DNA from: an uncultured Pseudohongiella sp.
GTDB lineage: Bacteria > Pseudomonadota > Gammaproteobacteria > Pseudomonadales > Pseudohongiellaceae
Reading direction: 5' to 3'
Assembly (NCBI GenBank): GCA_902591495.1
Contig: CACJAW010000005.1
Coordinates: 1 to 64,000, forward strand
DNA length: 64,000 nucleotides
A program made the position numbers and the translations under genes. This document shows positions 1 through 9,528 of the stretch, in pieces; position 1 is the stretch's first letter; each line of letters opens with the position of its first letter. Under the pieces are notes generated by a model. That model was not told the DNA's origin. It saw only the letters and a program-made list of their open reading frames with translations, and searched no databases.

Positions 1-399
1 CCGGAACCAAAGGTAGGATTGGCTGCTTTGGCCGGCGGACTTAATCGGTTGCCAAGGCATATTGGGGTCAAGCGTGCTCTTGGAATGATACTCACTGGTA
101 GACACGTATCGGCCGAAGAAGGAGAACATTTGGGCTTTGTGAATGAGGTGGTAGAAAATGGGAAAACTCTTGAGCGAGCTCATGAAGTGGCAGAGGAGAT
201 TTTAGCTTGTTCGCCTTTATCGATTAGGGCGAGTAAAGATGCGGTATATAGATCTCTTGATTTTGCCTCTTTAGAAGATTCGATGGCCGGGATGCGCGAG
301 GAATACGCTGCTGTTCGGCAAATGGTCGAAAGTGAAGATTTCATTGAAGGTCCAAAGGCCTTTGCTGAAAAAAGATCTCCCAACTGGAAGGGGCGCTAG
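1..399 (+). CDS. Enoyl-CoA hydratase/isomerase family protein, 3' end
   Basis: The reading frame is open from the first base of the window, so the gene is cut at its 5' end and only the C-terminal ~132 residues are visible. The text matches the second half of a crotonase: the stretch LTGRHVSAEEGEHLGFVNEV is the usual region before the C-terminal helices. Crotonases hydrate or isomerise 2-enoyl-CoA thioesters in the cytoplasm; the substrate cannot be told because the oxyanion-hole half is missing. It is followed after 2 bases by a glutathione S-transferase gene, so the two are probably co-transcribed. Confidence 0.85.
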   Translation, partial: PEPKVGLAALAGGLNRLPRHIGVKRALGMILTGRHVSAEEGEHLGFVNEVVENGKTLERAHEVAEEILACSPLSIRASKDAVYRSLDFASLEDSMAGMREEYAAVRQMVESEDFIEGPKAFAEKRSPNWKGR

Positions 400-401
400 T
401 A

Positions 402-1013
402 ATGAAGTTATATCACTGCAGAAATTCTAGGTCTGTTCGCCCAATGTGGGCCTTGGAAGAACTTGGATTATCATATGATCTTGTTGTGATGCCATTTCCT
501 CCGAGGTTCGAGTATGAGGGTTACTTAGATATTAATCCTTTGGGCACAGTTCCTACTTTTATAGACGGCGATACTGTAATGACAGAGTCAACCGGTATTT
601 GCCAATATTTGGTAGAAAGATACGGTTCTAACGAGTTGGGATTGGATAAAAAAGATCCAGAGTATGGTGATTATCTAAATTGGTTATACCGATCTGACGC
701 AACGTTTACTTTTCCTCTGGCAATTGTCCTTCGTTACACTCGATTGGAGCCTGAAGAACGACGAAACCCTGGAGTTGCTAAAGACTACACTATTTGGTTC
801 CATTCTCGTTTGAGGGCAGTTGAAACGGCATTGGAAGGAAAAGAATTCTTAGTCGGAGGAAGATTCACCATTGCTGACATTGTGGTTGGCTATGCGCTTC
901 AGTTTGGTGATCGACTTGGACTTAGCGATCGTTATAAACCAAACTGCAGCCGTTATTTGACAACCCTTTATGAAAGGCCATCCTATAAATCTGTTCTTGA
1001 GAAGAGCCAGTAG
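402..1013 (+). CDS. Glutathione S-transferase
   Basis: A 203-residue protein of normal GST length. The N-terminal thioredoxin-like domain (about residues 1-80) carries the cis-proline region NPLGTVPTF and the glutathione-binding TES motif. The rest is the all-helical C-terminal domain with the N-capping motif FTIADIVVG. It likely conjugates glutathione to, or reduces, electrophiles in the cytoplasm; the substrate is unknown. The ATG has an AGGGG element 8 bases upstream, inside the end of the preceding enoyl-CoA hydratase gene, which supports translational linkage. It is one of three GST-like genes in the window. Confidence 0.9.
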   Translation: MKLYHCRNSRSVRPMWALEELGLSYDLVVMPFPPRFEYEGYLDINPLGTVPTFIDGDTVMTESTGICQYLVERYGSNELGLDKKDPEYGDYLNWLYRSDATFTFPLAIVLRYTRLEPEERRNPGVAKDYTIWFHSRLRAVETALEGKEFLVGGRFTIADIVVGYALQFGDRLGLSDRYKPNCSRYLTTLYERPSYKSVLEKSQ

Positions 1014-1064
1014 ACTGGTCTCGAATCGAGGCGTCGGGGTCAATTTTGAATTGTTGGAGCCATC

Positions 1065-1373
1065 ATGATTAAAAAAAACCCTTTATCTAGACTATTTAAA
1101 CTAGGCTTGCGTTCATGTTGTGTTGCCGTAACAGCAGTACTGATTACTGCATGCCAAACAATGGATACACCGTTTCGAAAAATGACCGATGAAGAACTCA
1201 TTGCATATAACTCTACTGTGCCTTTGGAGCAAAATGTGATTTGTTTCAAGGATCTTAGGACTGACAGTCACATCCGCAAAACTCGTTGTATGACGATCAT
1301 GGACATCCTCACTGAAGCTGAAACTAATGCCCGTACGATTGATGCATTAAATATTGGCCCACAACTTTTTTAG
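1065..1373 (+). CDS. Small uncharacterised lipoprotein
   Basis: A 102-residue protein with a basic N-terminus, a hydrophobic stretch and a lipobox (LITAC, Cys at about residue 29), so it is predicted to be a lipid-anchored protein. The mature part is short and charged and has two further cysteines (in NVICFKDL and KTRCMTI). I recognise no family. A GGAG element 6 bases before the ATG supports the start. It lies 51 bases after the GST gene and before a non-coding stretch of about 320 bases. Confidence 0.7.
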   Translation: MIKKNPLSRLFKLGLRSCCVAVTAVLITACQTMDTPFRKMTDEELIAYNSTVPLEQNVICFKDLRTDSHIRKTRCMTIMDILTEAETNARTIDALNIGPQLF

Positions 1374-1692
1374 CCCTGTTCAAGGCCGTTTTTGCGGCAA
1401 TCAGAGGTAGTCGTTTATCCTAAGTTTTGATAGTTTGTAGGCTAACGCCTCGGGCGCTTAGCGGGTATAAAAGCTTCAAGAAGCTCTTGCTAGATCCTTC
1501 GCTGGAACTTGTATGTAAATGCTATTGGTTGTTCTTGCTTTTGAATAGCGCGTATCTCTTTAAGTAGAACAAGGGAATTACTTCCTGATTTGTTAAAGAA
1601 AGCTAAGACCACGACAAATACGCTTACCAAAACAGATTAACAAAGATATATTCAGAAGATTCGACTAAATGACGTAAGGACATCAGGAAATT
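1374..1692. other. Intergenic region without a recognisable gene
   Basis: I see no convincing coding frame in these 319 bases. There is a 14-base inverted repeat, AGCTTC-AA-GAAGCT, at 1472-1485, and a short GCCG/CGGC hairpin just after the lipoprotein stop that lacks a good T-run. The region presumably carries the promoter for the downstream acyl-CoA synthetase gene, but I cannot point to -35 and -10 boxes with confidence. Confidence 0.5.
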
Positions 1693-3387
1693 ATGACTTT
1701 GGCTGTTAGTTATGCGAGTGGTGTTTCAGACAAACCGCTCTTGGGAAGCACCATTGGGGAATTTTTCAATTATGCGGTTAAGCATTATTCTGACCGAGAG
1801 GCGATTGTTTCCATTCATCAGCAAGTCAGGCTTACTTACTGGCAACTCGCGGAACGGGTGGATATCTTAGCGAAGGCATTTATACAAGCAGATTTTAAAA
1901 AAGGGGATAGGATAGGAATTTGGTCCCCTAACAATGTGGAATGGTTGATTACACAGTATGCGACGGCTAAAGCCGGCCTTATTTTAGTGACTATCAATCC
2001 AGCCTACCGCTCGCATGAGCTGGCTTATGTCCTCAAGCAGTCGGGCTGCAAGGGATTGGTTCTGCAAAATAAATTTAAGTCCTCTAATTATGAACAGATG
2101 TTATGTGAGCTTTGCCCAGAGCTCCGAAAAGTCTCTCCTGGAAAACTAGTATCGAAAGAGTTTGAACTACTAACAACTATGATTTCTACAACGGAATCGC
2201 TTATTCCGGGTATTTATAGTTGGGATGAGTTTAACCATCTAGGAAATGAATCCAGTGATCAGCTGCTCGTCTCCAGACTTGAAGACCAGGACATGGATGA
2301 TCCAATAAATATTCAGTACACGAGCGGCACGACCGGCTTTCCTAAAGGCGCGACATTGAGCCATCATAATATTTTGAATAATGGCTACTTTGTTGCTGAG
2401 ACGATGAATTTTGACGAGAGCGACAGACTAGTCGTCCCCGTGCCTCTTTATCATTGTTTTGGCATGGTAATGGCAAATCTTGGATGTCTCACTCACGGGG
2501 CTTGTGCAATTTATCCTAGCGAAGCTTTCGAGCCCGAGGCTGTGCTTAACGCTGTGCAAAAAGAAAAAGCAACTGCTCTTTATGGTGTACCGACTATGTT
2601 TATAGCGGAATTGGCCCTGCCTAACTTTTCTGAATATGATTTGAAGACTTTGCGCACTGGGATTATGGCAGGGGCGCCTTGCCCAGTAGACACAATGAAC
2701 CAGGTCAATGAAAAGATGAATATGACCGAGGTTGAAATTGCATACGGAATGACCGAGACAAGCCCGGTAAGCTTTCAAACGAGAGTCGATTCACCCTTTG
2801 AAAAGAGGGTGAGCACTGTAGGGAGCGTCCATCCGCATGTTGAGGTGAAGATTATTAATCCAGATACGAACAAGCTCTGCAGTGTCGGTGAAATGGGAGA
2901 ATTATGCACCAGAGGTTATTCGGTCATGCTCGGTTATTGGGAAAATCCGGAAGCTACTTCTTTGGCTATTGACGATTGTGGCTGGATGCATACCGGGGAT
3001 ACTGCAGTCATGGATGAGGATGGTTATGTAAATATTGTTGGGCGAATTAAAGATATGGTCGTGAGAGGTGGAGAAAATATTTATCCAAGGGAGATCGAAG
3101 AATATTTAATGACTCACGTAAATATTGAGGATGTCCAGGTGACTGGGGTGCCCGATGAGAAATATGGGGAGGAAATTGTTGCTTGGGTTAGGTTGAGTGG
3201 TGAAAGTCACTTGTCGGAAAAGGATATTATAGATTTCTGCAGAGGTAAGATAGCTCACTACAAAGTGCCACGTTATATTCGTTTCTGTAATGAATTTCCC
3301 ATGACTGTGACGGGGAAAGTTCAAAAATATAAAATGCGTGAAATTAGTACCAAAGAGCTTAACTTGGAGGAGCAGAAAACAGCTTAG
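1693..3387 (+). CDS. AMP-binding acyl-CoA synthetase (ACSF2/FadD-like)
   Basis: A 564-residue member of the adenylate-forming family, full length. It has the P-loop-like motif [11 protein letters not shown] from residue 209, the adenine-binding YGMTETS motif from residue 351, the hinge region [16 protein letters not shown], and the C-terminal catalytic lysine in MTVTGKVQK. These enzymes activate a carboxylate with ATP and then form the CoA thioester. Overall resemblance is to medium/long-chain fatty-acyl-CoA ligases of the ACSF2 type, but the chain length is not readable. An AGGA element lies just upstream of the ATG. The next gene starts 8 bases after the stop. Confidence 0.9.
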   Translation: MTLAVSYASGVSDKPLLGSTIGEFFNYAVKHYSDREAIVSIHQQVRLTYWQLAERVDILAKAFIQADFKKGDRIGIWSPNNVEWLITQYATAKAGLILVTINPAYRSHELAYVLKQSGCKGLVLQNKFKSSNYEQMLCELCPELRKVSPGKLVSKEFELLTTMISTTESLIPGIYSWDEFNHLGNESSDQLLVSRLEDQDMDDPINIQYTSGTTGFPKGATLSHHNILNNGYFVAETMNFDESDRLVVPVPLYHCFGMVMANLGCLTHGACAIYPSEAFEPEAVLNAVQKEKATALYGVPTMFIAELALPNFSEYDLKTLRTGIMAGAPCPVDTMNQVNEKMNMTEVEIAYGMTETSPVSFQTRVDSPFEKRVSTVGSVHPHVEVKIINPDTNKLCSVGEMGELCTRGYSVMLGYWENPEATSLAIDDCGWMHTGDTAVMDEDGYVNIVGRIKDMVVRGGENIYPREIEEYLMTHVNIEDVQVTGVPDEKYGEEIVAWVRLSGESHLSEKDIIDFCRGKIAHYKVPRYIRFCNEFPMTVTGKVQKYKMREISTKELNLEEQKTA

Positions 3388-3395
3388 CTATTACT

Positions 3396-4097
3396 ATGAT
3401 ATATCCACATGGAGATATTGAATCCCTTGGTGCCGACATTTTTGCCGTACGGGGTAGTATCAGAATAAACCCTCTCATGAGAATTTCCCGCAATATGGCA
3501 ATTGTCCGAGAGGGGAATGAACTAACACTAGTCAATCCCATCCGACTTAGACCAGAAATTGAGAAAAAACTTACGCAGTTTGGTGAAATTAAGAATATAG
3601 TAAGGCTTGGAGCTTTTCATGGTGTAGATGACCCCTATTATGCGAATAAATTTGAAGCGCAGTTTTGGAGTCAGCCTAATGGAAAGACTTATACTGAACC
3701 GCTGATTGATATCGAGATTGGCATCGGAGGTTTGATACCGACATCTGATAGTGAGTTTTTCGAGTTTAGTGGTACGAAGCAACCTGAGTGTGCGCTATTA
3801 CTGAAAAGGGGTAAGGGTATTCTCCTGACTTGTGATTCAATACAGCATTATGGCAGTTATAGTTACAATAATTGGATTGCCAAATTAGTGATGCCAAGAA
3901 TTGGTTTTCCCAAATCAACGATAGTAGGCCCGATATGGCTGAAAATGATGACACCAGAGGGTGCTAGTCTAGAGTTGGAATTTAGAAGGTTGTTAAAGCT
4001 AAAATTCGACCAATTATTCGCGGCTCATGGAACATTTTTAGAGAAAGATGCTCATGAGGCAGTTCGAACGGCGGTCAAAAATACTTTTTCAAACTAA
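3396..4097 (+). CDS. Metallo-beta-lactamase-fold-like protein (DUF4336-like)
   Basis: A 233-residue protein without a signal peptide. It resembles a family of uncharacterised MBL-fold proteins: the order of motifs GAFHGVDDPYY (about 72-82), LLTCDSIQHYG (about 145-155) and AAHGTFL near the C-terminus imitates the metal-binding loops of MBL hydrolases. The classic HxHxDH is not intact, so hydrolase activity is uncertain. It begins 8 bases after the acyl-CoA synthetase gene, so the two are probably one transcript, and it may act on a CoA or acyl substrate; that is inference only. Confidence 0.6.
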   Translation: MIYPHGDIESLGADIFAVRGSIRINPLMRISRNMAIVREGNELTLVNPIRLRPEIEKKLTQFGEIKNIVRLGAFHGVDDPYYANKFEAQFWSQPNGKTYTEPLIDIEIGIGGLIPTSDSEFFEFSGTKQPECALLLKRGKGILLTCDSIQHYGSYSYNNWIAKLVMPRIGFPKSTIVGPIWLKMMTPEGASLELEFRRLLKLKFDQLFAAHGTFLEKDAHEAVRTAVKNTFSN

Positions 4098-4264
4098 TTT
4101 GATTTTGTTGCCATTGGGAATTGCCGCTCAAAATTTGGTTATTTCGAACCGAATTTATTGAATTCTTCGTGGATCAGGCGCTATGATGCAGTCATAAAGT
4201 CCTAAAAATGATAAAAATATAATTCTTAGAAATTAAGGTTCCAAAGGAGCCATAGGGGAGCACG

Positions 4265-5410
4265 ATGAAAACTACTAGACGCGAATTTGGAAAAGTGGCG
4301 CTTGGCTCCGCATTAGGTGCAATTTCTGGAAAAGCTCTGATTGGCAGTAAAGCTCAAGCACAAACGCGAGCAGCTCATGCATCAGGTGTCTACCATGATG
4401 GCGTCATGCAACTCAATCAGAACGAAAGTGCTCGAGGGCCTGGACCTAAGACTATGGAGGCAATACATAACCATACGACTAAACGCGTGGGAATGGGTTA
4501 TTCGCCGGACCATGTTAATGAACTTAGAGATGGCATAGCAAATTATTACGGGATTGGAACTGAGAATGTTTTGCTTGCTACAGGTTCAACCCCAATACTT
4601 CGGGGTACCGTGCGAGCTTTTTGTAACGAAAGCCAAGCCTTTGTGACGCCGATGCCGACTTACTCTACTAGTCTTCAAGAAGCTAATAGGATAAATATTC
4701 CATCTGTAGAGTTATCACTCGATAAGGGCCTTGGAGTAGACCTTGAGTCATTAGCCCGTAATGCTGACGGTGCTGGTTTGCTCTATGTTTGTAATCCAAA
4801 TAACCCTAGTGGCACAGTTCATGGGCCGGATACCATTGAGAAATTTGTTAGACGCGTGATGCGAGACAATCCGGAAGTGCGCATTCATATCGACGAAGCT
4901 TATATCAATTACACTAGACCAGGTGCGATGGAGACAGCTCTTCCACTTGCGATGGAATTTGAGAATGTGTTTATTACTCGCTCATTTTCTAAAGCCCATG
5001 GTCTGGCGGGTATGCGAATTGGTTATGCTCTAGGCCAAGAGCAAACATTGAATAAAATAGATCGGGCTTGGGGTATGGGTGATGTGAATATGCTCGCGGC
5101 AGTAGCTGCTTTGACAGCGTTGGAAGATAAAGAGCATATCGCCTGGGAGGCGCAAGAAAATGCAGAGATTAGAGACGAAGTTATTGGGTTCTTCAGAGAA
5201 CGAGGTTATGAGGTTCCAGATTCAAACACTAATCATATTTTCGTGAATCTGGGTATGCCGGCTTCAAAATTTCGAGCTGCGTGTCTAGAGCACAATATAC
5301 TCGTGGGAAGAGATTTTCCGCCACTTGAGCAAACTCATTGCCGCATTTCTCTCGGGAGTCGAGATCAAATGAAAGAGGCTATAGAAGTGTTTAAAAAAGC
5401 ACTGGCATAA
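4265..5410 (+). CDS. Tat-exported histidinol-phosphate-aminotransferase-like PLP enzyme
   Basis: A 381-residue fold-type I aminotransferase of class I/II, closest in style to HisC. The PLP-binding lysine is K243 in SFSKAHGLAGMRIGYA, and CNPNNPSG and HIDEAY (the PLP-ring Asp) are present. The N-terminus carries a twin-arginine signal (TRREFGK followed by a hydrophobic stretch and an AQAQ cleavage region), so the folded, cofactor-loaded enzyme is predicted to be exported to the periplasm. That is unusual for a HisC-like enzyme and argues against a role in histidine synthesis. An AGGGGAG element 6 bases before the ATG supports the start. A terminator follows. Confidence 0.85.
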   Translation: MKTTRREFGKVALGSALGAISGKALIGSKAQAQTRAAHASGVYHDGVMQLNQNESARGPGPKTMEAIHNHTTKRVGMGYSPDHVNELRDGIANYYGIGTENVLLATGSTPILRGTVRAFCNESQAFVTPMPTYSTSLQEANRINIPSVELSLDKGLGVDLESLARNADGAGLLYVCNPNNPSGTVHGPDTIEKFVRRVMRDNPEVRIHIDEAYINYTRPGAMETALPLAMEFENVFITRSFSKAHGLAGMRIGYALGQEQTLNKIDRAWGMGDVNMLAAVAALTALEDKEHIAWEAQENAEIRDEVIGFFRERGYEVPDSNTNHIFVNLGMPASKFRAACLEHNILVGRDFPPLEQTHCRISLGSRDQMKEAIEVFKKALA

Positions 5411-5441
5411 GTGATCTTTGCGCTTGTTATTGATAATGAAG

Positions 5442-5468
5442 GGCAGACTGAAAGGACTGCCTTTTTTT
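5442..5468 (+). terminator. Rho-independent terminator
   Basis: A short hairpin, GGCAG...CTGCC, directly followed by a run of seven T. It lies 31 bases after the stop of the first Tat-exported aminotransferase and separates it from the second. Confidence 0.65.
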
Positions 5469-5639
5469 ATTCTGAAAGGATTGATTTCGCACTGTAAATA
5501 TTTCGGTTTAGCGTTGATTTGTTTTGCGAATTCCTTGCAATAAGCATAAGCTGCTTTTAGATTATGGTTTAAGTATGTCGAATCCACAGAATTAGCTGCC
5601 TAGAATTTAGCTAGGACGAAAAGAATGAGGGATAGAAAG

Positions 5640-7004
5640 ATGGCCTTAAAAGATAAAAACACGACGGGATTGAATCGCAGAAGTTTTATGAAAGGCGCCG
5701 GTTTAGCGGCGTTGGCTGGTGGAGCCGTTGCATCTGCGCCCAGCTCTAGCCTCGCGCAAGAGTCGTCAATAAATATACCAAAATTGGCGGGTGGTAAATA
5801 CGATTTTGATACTCCATACAATCGTGTGGGATCAGACTGCGCGCGGTGGGATTCACCAGCGCTTCGTTATCCAGACGGTACCTTCAAGTTTGGTATGGGT
5901 GTAGCCTCTATGGATTTTGAATGTGCGCCGTGTATCACTGAAGCACTTCAGGAGAGAGTAAAGCATCATAGCTGGGGATACTTGAGCACCACAGAGGGAT
6001 TGCGAAAAGGAATTCTTCGATGGAACGGAGAACGTCATGGGGTAGATCTTGATCCAGAATCTGTAGTCATTTCAGATGGTGTATACCCGGGGATGATTGC
6101 AGCTATGCGAGCGTTTGTACCTAGAGGTAGCAAAGTGCTTCTCTCAACTCCTGCCTATTCAGGTTTTTATACGATGGCAAGAGCCGCAAATGTAGAGATT
6201 GTGGACAGTCAAATGGAATATAAGAATGGTCGATATGAGATCAATTGGGATGATTTAGAGTCCAAAATGACGCCTGATGTGAGGGCGATGATTGTTTGTA
6301 ACCCCCAAAACCCAACCGGCAACGTGTGGCGAGAAGAAGAGCTACTGAGAGTGGGGCGGCTTTGTCTTGACCACAACATTGTGGTTTTATCTGATGAGAT
6401 ACATTCAGACGTCATCCGTTCTGGTCACAAGTTCACCCCTTTTGCCAGCCTTCCCGACGAAGCAGTGGTCAATAATAGTCTGACTTTTAATGCGATTAGT
6501 AAGACTTTTAACCTAGCAGGGATGAAGAATGCTTATTACTACTCAAAAAGCCCAATAACACTTGGGCGGGTTAACCAATACCATAGAGCGGAACTCAGCA
6601 CGCTTGGGGTTGTGGCGAATGAGGCTGCATATAACGAGGGTGGTGATTGGTTTGATCAAGCTAATGCCTATATGGATGAAAACCATACGTTTATAGAGAA
6701 CTACGTTAAACAGCACATGCCTTCCGTTGGCTATACTCGTAACGAAGGCACTTACATGACTTTCTTAAACTTTGGCAAAACAATGTCGTCGATAGGCGCT
6801 GAAGAGCAATACATGAGTCATGATAAGCCAAGTCCAGAACATTTCTTCCAGGACTGGTTGGTCGAACATTCTGGAGTATATTTGAATCCTGGGGCGGATT
6901 ACGGATCGGGAGGGGCAGGTAATATGAGAATGAATATTGCGTCCTCGCGTCTAGTAATCAAAGAAGTGCTTGATGCGATGGCTGGTGCCGTAAATAAGGT
7001 CTAG
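5640..7004 (+). CDS. Tat-exported PLP-dependent aminotransferase / C-S lyase-like (PatB/MalY type)
   Basis: A second fold-type I PLP enzyme, about 454 residues. It has a textbook twin-arginine signal (NRRSFMKGAGLAALAGG, cleavage near SLAQ). The body resembles the MalY/PatB branch: NPQNPTGNVW, LSDEIHSDV (PLP Asp) and NAISKTFNLAGMKNAY with the Schiff-base lysine. Enzymes of this branch perform aminotransfer or beta-elimination from cysteine-S-conjugates or cystathionine. An in-frame ATG at 5625 is an alternative start; both have purine-rich upstream elements. Its function in the periplasm is unknown; the neighbouring Tat-exported PLP enzyme suggests they act on related amino-acid substrates. 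Confidence 0.85.
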   Translation: MALKDKNTTGLNRRSFMKGAGLAALAGGAVASAPSSSLAQESSINIPKLAGGKYDFDTPYNRVGSDCARWDSPALRYPDGTFKFGMGVASMDFECAPCITEALQERVKHHSWGYLSTTEGLRKGILRWNGERHGVDLDPESVVISDGVYPGMIAAMRAFVPRGSKVLLSTPAYSGFYTMARAANVEIVDSQMEYKNGRYEINWDDLESKMTPDVRAMIVCNPQNPTGNVWREEELLRVGRLCLDHNIVVLSDEIHSDVIRSGHKFTPFASLPDEAVVNNSLTFNAISKTFNLAGMKNAYYYSKSPITLGRVNQYHRAELSTLGVVANEAAYNEGGDWFDQANAYMDENHTFIENYVKQHMPSVGYTRNEGTYMTFLNFGKTMSSIGAEEQYMSHDKPSPEHFFQDWLVEHSGVYLNPGADYGSGGAGNMRMNIASSRLVIKEVLDAMAGAVNKV

Positions 7005-7082
7005 TTTTCGTGTGAATATAAAAACTCCGATGGAAACGGAGTCTGTAAGTAAGCCCATCTACCATTATTAGGTATTACAGAA

Positions 7083-7115
7083 GGCAGTGCTGAGGAAACA
7101 GCGCTGCCTTTTTTA
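7083..7115 (+). terminator. Rho-independent terminator
   Basis: An 11-base stem (AGGCAGTGCTG paired with CAGCGCTGCCT, one T-G wobble) with a GAAA-type loop, followed by six T. A second hairpin (ACTCCG/CGGAGT, 7024-7042) without a T-run lies just upstream. Both sit after the second Tat-exported PLP enzyme. Confidence 0.85.
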
Positions 7116-7136
7116 ATCCCCCTCAATCTGATTTAT

Positions 7137-8549
7137 ATGAAAGACGATATTCATTTTGCCACTATTTATCATCTATCTAAGCAAATAAAAGATGGGGTAA
7201 TATCGCCAGTAGAATTGACCGAGCATATGCTAAGTCGTATCGAGAGTTCAGATCCAAAGCTAAATAGTTTTGCAACCGTTTGCGCGGCTAGGGCACTTAG
7301 TGAGGCTAGACAGGCAGAGAAAGAAATCTTGTCTGGAGAATATCGAGGCCCGCTTCATGGTGTGCCAATCTCTGTCAAGGACCTGTGTTATACAAAAGAT
7401 CTTCGAACAATGGGTGGGCTTAAAGTTCGTAAAGACTTTACCCCAACTTTTGATGCCACTGTCGTGAACAAACTGAATTTGTCGGGCGCAGTGTTGCTGG
7501 GTAAAAATGGGTTAACAGAAGGTGCATTGTCAGGCTATCACCCAGAGTTTGAAATTCCAAAAAACCCATGGGGGGTTGAGTTATGGTCTGGTGTCTCTTC
7601 ATCGGGGTCAGGTGTCGCTGTAGCGGCTGGACTCTGCTTTGGCTCTATTGGCACTGACACTGGTGGCTCTATTCGTTATCCATCAATGGCTAACGGTGTG
7701 GTTGGTTTAAAACCAACTTATGGAGCAGTTTCACGGCATGGGGTTATGGAGCTAGCTAGGACCCTTGACCATGTTGGACCTTTGGCGCGAAGTGTTGAGG
7801 ATGTTGCGATAATATTTGACGCCATTGCCGGAAGGGACCGCCATGACCCTACATCCCTTGCAAGAAATCTAGTCCCAATAAAAACACAATTATCGAAAGA
7901 GATTAGGGGGATGATGCTTGGAATCGATTCAAATTATATTGGGAGTGGCACTGATAGTGGATTGTTAAACGCCATAGACGACGTCATTAAATCTTTCGAA
8001 GCATTGGGCGTACGATTAGTTGAAATCAATTTGCCGACATCAAAGCCAGAAGAATTGCGGGATTTGTGGTTGCCGATAGTTGCGTTCGAAGCTGTGAAAG
8101 CTCATGAAAAAACTTTTCCTTCTAAAGCCGACGATTACGGTAGCTATCTTCGTAGTGTCCTCGAGCTTGGTTTGACGATGAATGAGGCAGACTATGTAAG
8201 TGCCCAGATGAGGAGAAATCAATACGCAACGCAGTTCGAAACTGAACTTAAAAAGGTTGACGCGATTATTTGTCCAGCTGGGGGATTTGTATTTAAGATA
8301 AATGAAAACGCTCAGTATGGAGACGAAGAGGAAATGGCAAGTGTGATCAAGAACTTTCAAGGCCAATTTACTATACCTTCCGATCTCACTGGCTCGCCGG
8401 GTCTGGTTGTACCTTGCGGTTTTTCTGAAGATCAAAGACCTTACACCTTCCAGCTTCTCGGACCCAAGTTTTCCGAAGCAGCCTTATGCGCTTTAGGGCA
8501 TCAGTACGAACAGCGACATGATTGGAACTCGATACATCCGGATTTTTAA
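7137..8549 (+). CDS. Amidase signature family hydrolase
   Basis: A 470-residue amidase of normal length. The Ser-cisSer-Lys triad is visible: K81 in GVPISVKDL, the cis-serine about S155 in GVSSSGSG, and the nucleophile S178 in GTDTGGSIRYP. Members hydrolyse amides or transamidate; GatA-type function is unlikely because GatB and GatC are absent, so a catabolic amide or carbamate hydrolase is more likely. No signal peptide is seen, so it is cytoplasmic. The ribosome-binding site is weak. It follows a terminator and is probably expressed from its own promoter. Confidence 0.88.
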   Translation: MKDDIHFATIYHLSKQIKDGVISPVELTEHMLSRIESSDPKLNSFATVCAARALSEARQAEKEILSGEYRGPLHGVPISVKDLCYTKDLRTMGGLKVRKDFTPTFDATVVNKLNLSGAVLLGKNGLTEGALSGYHPEFEIPKNPWGVELWSGVSSSGSGVAVAAGLCFGSIGTDTGGSIRYPSMANGVVGLKPTYGAVSRHGVMELARTLDHVGPLARSVEDVAIIFDAIAGRDRHDPTSLARNLVPIKTQLSKEIRGMMLGIDSNYIGSGTDSGLLNAIDDVIKSFEALGVRLVEINLPTSKPEELRDLWLPIVAFEAVKAHEKTFPSKADDYGSYLRSVLELGLTMNEADYVSAQMRRNQYATQFETELKKVDAIICPAGGFVFKINENAQYGDEEEMASVIKNFQGQFTIPSDLTGSPGLVVPCGFSEDQRPYTFQLLGPKFSEAALCALGHQYEQRHDWNSIHPDF

Positions 8550-8591
8550 CAAAATCAAATAATCAGGAAATAGCACATAGGATAAAGCACT

Positions 8592-9434
8592 ATGACGGAC
8601 TACGAACCACCAAAGGTATGGAAATGGGAAGAGCCCACTGGCGGGAAATTTGAGAGTATTAATAGACCAACAGCTGGTTCACAAAGAACTGCCGAGCTTC
8701 CGATGGGTAAACACCCTTTTCAACTGTATTCGTTGGCGACACCGAATGGTATTAAGGTAACAGTTTTGTTGGAGGAACTCTTAGAGCTAGGTTTTGAAGG
8801 AGCCGAGTACGATGCATTTCAGATCCGAATCACAGACGGCGATCAGTTTGGAAGCGGTTTTGTTGAATTGAATCCAAATTCCAAAATACCAGTGCTTCTT
8901 GATCGATCAACAAAACCTGCGACTCGAATATTTGAGTCTGGAGCAATACTTATCTACCTGGCGGAAAAATTTCGGGCTTTTATTCCATCCGATCCAAGCG
9001 ATAGAGCTGAGTGTTTATCCTGGCTGATGTGGCAGATGGGTTCCACTCCCTATCTCGGAGGAGGTTTTGGACATTTTTATGCATATGCGCCTCAAAAATG
9101 GCAGTACCCGATAGATCGCTATGCGATGGAGGTAAAGCGGCAGTTGGATGTTTTAGACAAAAACTTAAGCAAACGCAGCTACCTTTGTGGTGATCAATAT
9201 AACATTGCTGATATCGCAAGTTACGCATGGTACGGAGGTTTGGTGCTTCATAATATTTATGAAGCTTCAGAGTTTCTGGAAGTTTCCAGTTACAAGAATG
9301 TTGTGAGATGGGCTAAAGATATAGAGAAGAGACCCGCCGTAATGAGGGGCAGGAGAGTAAACAAGACATGGGGGCCGAGGGAATTGAGGTTAAAAGAGCG
9401 ACATGGTGCTGAGGATTTTGATAAACCTGTGTGA
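8592..9434 (+). CDS. yghU: Glutathione-dependent disulfide-bond oxidoreductase YghU
   Basis: A 280-residue protein that matches Escherichia coli YghU almost end to end. It shares the long N-terminal extension (PPKVWKWEEPTGGKF), the segment LYSLATPNGIKVT that carries the catalytic Thr-Asn region, NPNSKIPVL, and the ending of the form WAKDIEKRPAVMRGRRVN. YghU binds two glutathiones and has disulfide-bond reductase activity. It is probably a cytoplasmic stress or detoxification enzyme. An AGGAT element lies 9 bases before the ATG. It stands 42 bases after the amidase gene. Confidence 0.9.
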   Translation: MTDYEPPKVWKWEEPTGGKFESINRPTAGSQRTAELPMGKHPFQLYSLATPNGIKVTVLLEELLELGFEGAEYDAFQIRITDGDQFGSGFVELNPNSKIPVLLDRSTKPATRIFESGAILIYLAEKFRAFIPSDPSDRAECLSWLMWQMGSTPYLGGGFGHFYAYAPQKWQYPIDRYAMEVKRQLDVLDKNLSKRSYLCGDQYNIADIASYAWYGGLVLHNIYEASEFLEVSSYKNVVRWAKDIEKRPAVMRGRRVNKTWGPRELRLKERHGAEDFDKPV

Positions 9435-9528
9435 AGAGTCAATATATCTGGACATATTGGATAAATGAGGGCCATACTTGCCACCATTAAGATTCAAATT
9501 ACTAAAATTAAAGGGGATAGGTTTTAAA

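Noticed and set aside
1472-1485. Inverted repeat AGCTTC-AA-GAAGCT as a terminator
   Set aside because: The two-base loop is too short for a hairpin of this size and no T-run follows.
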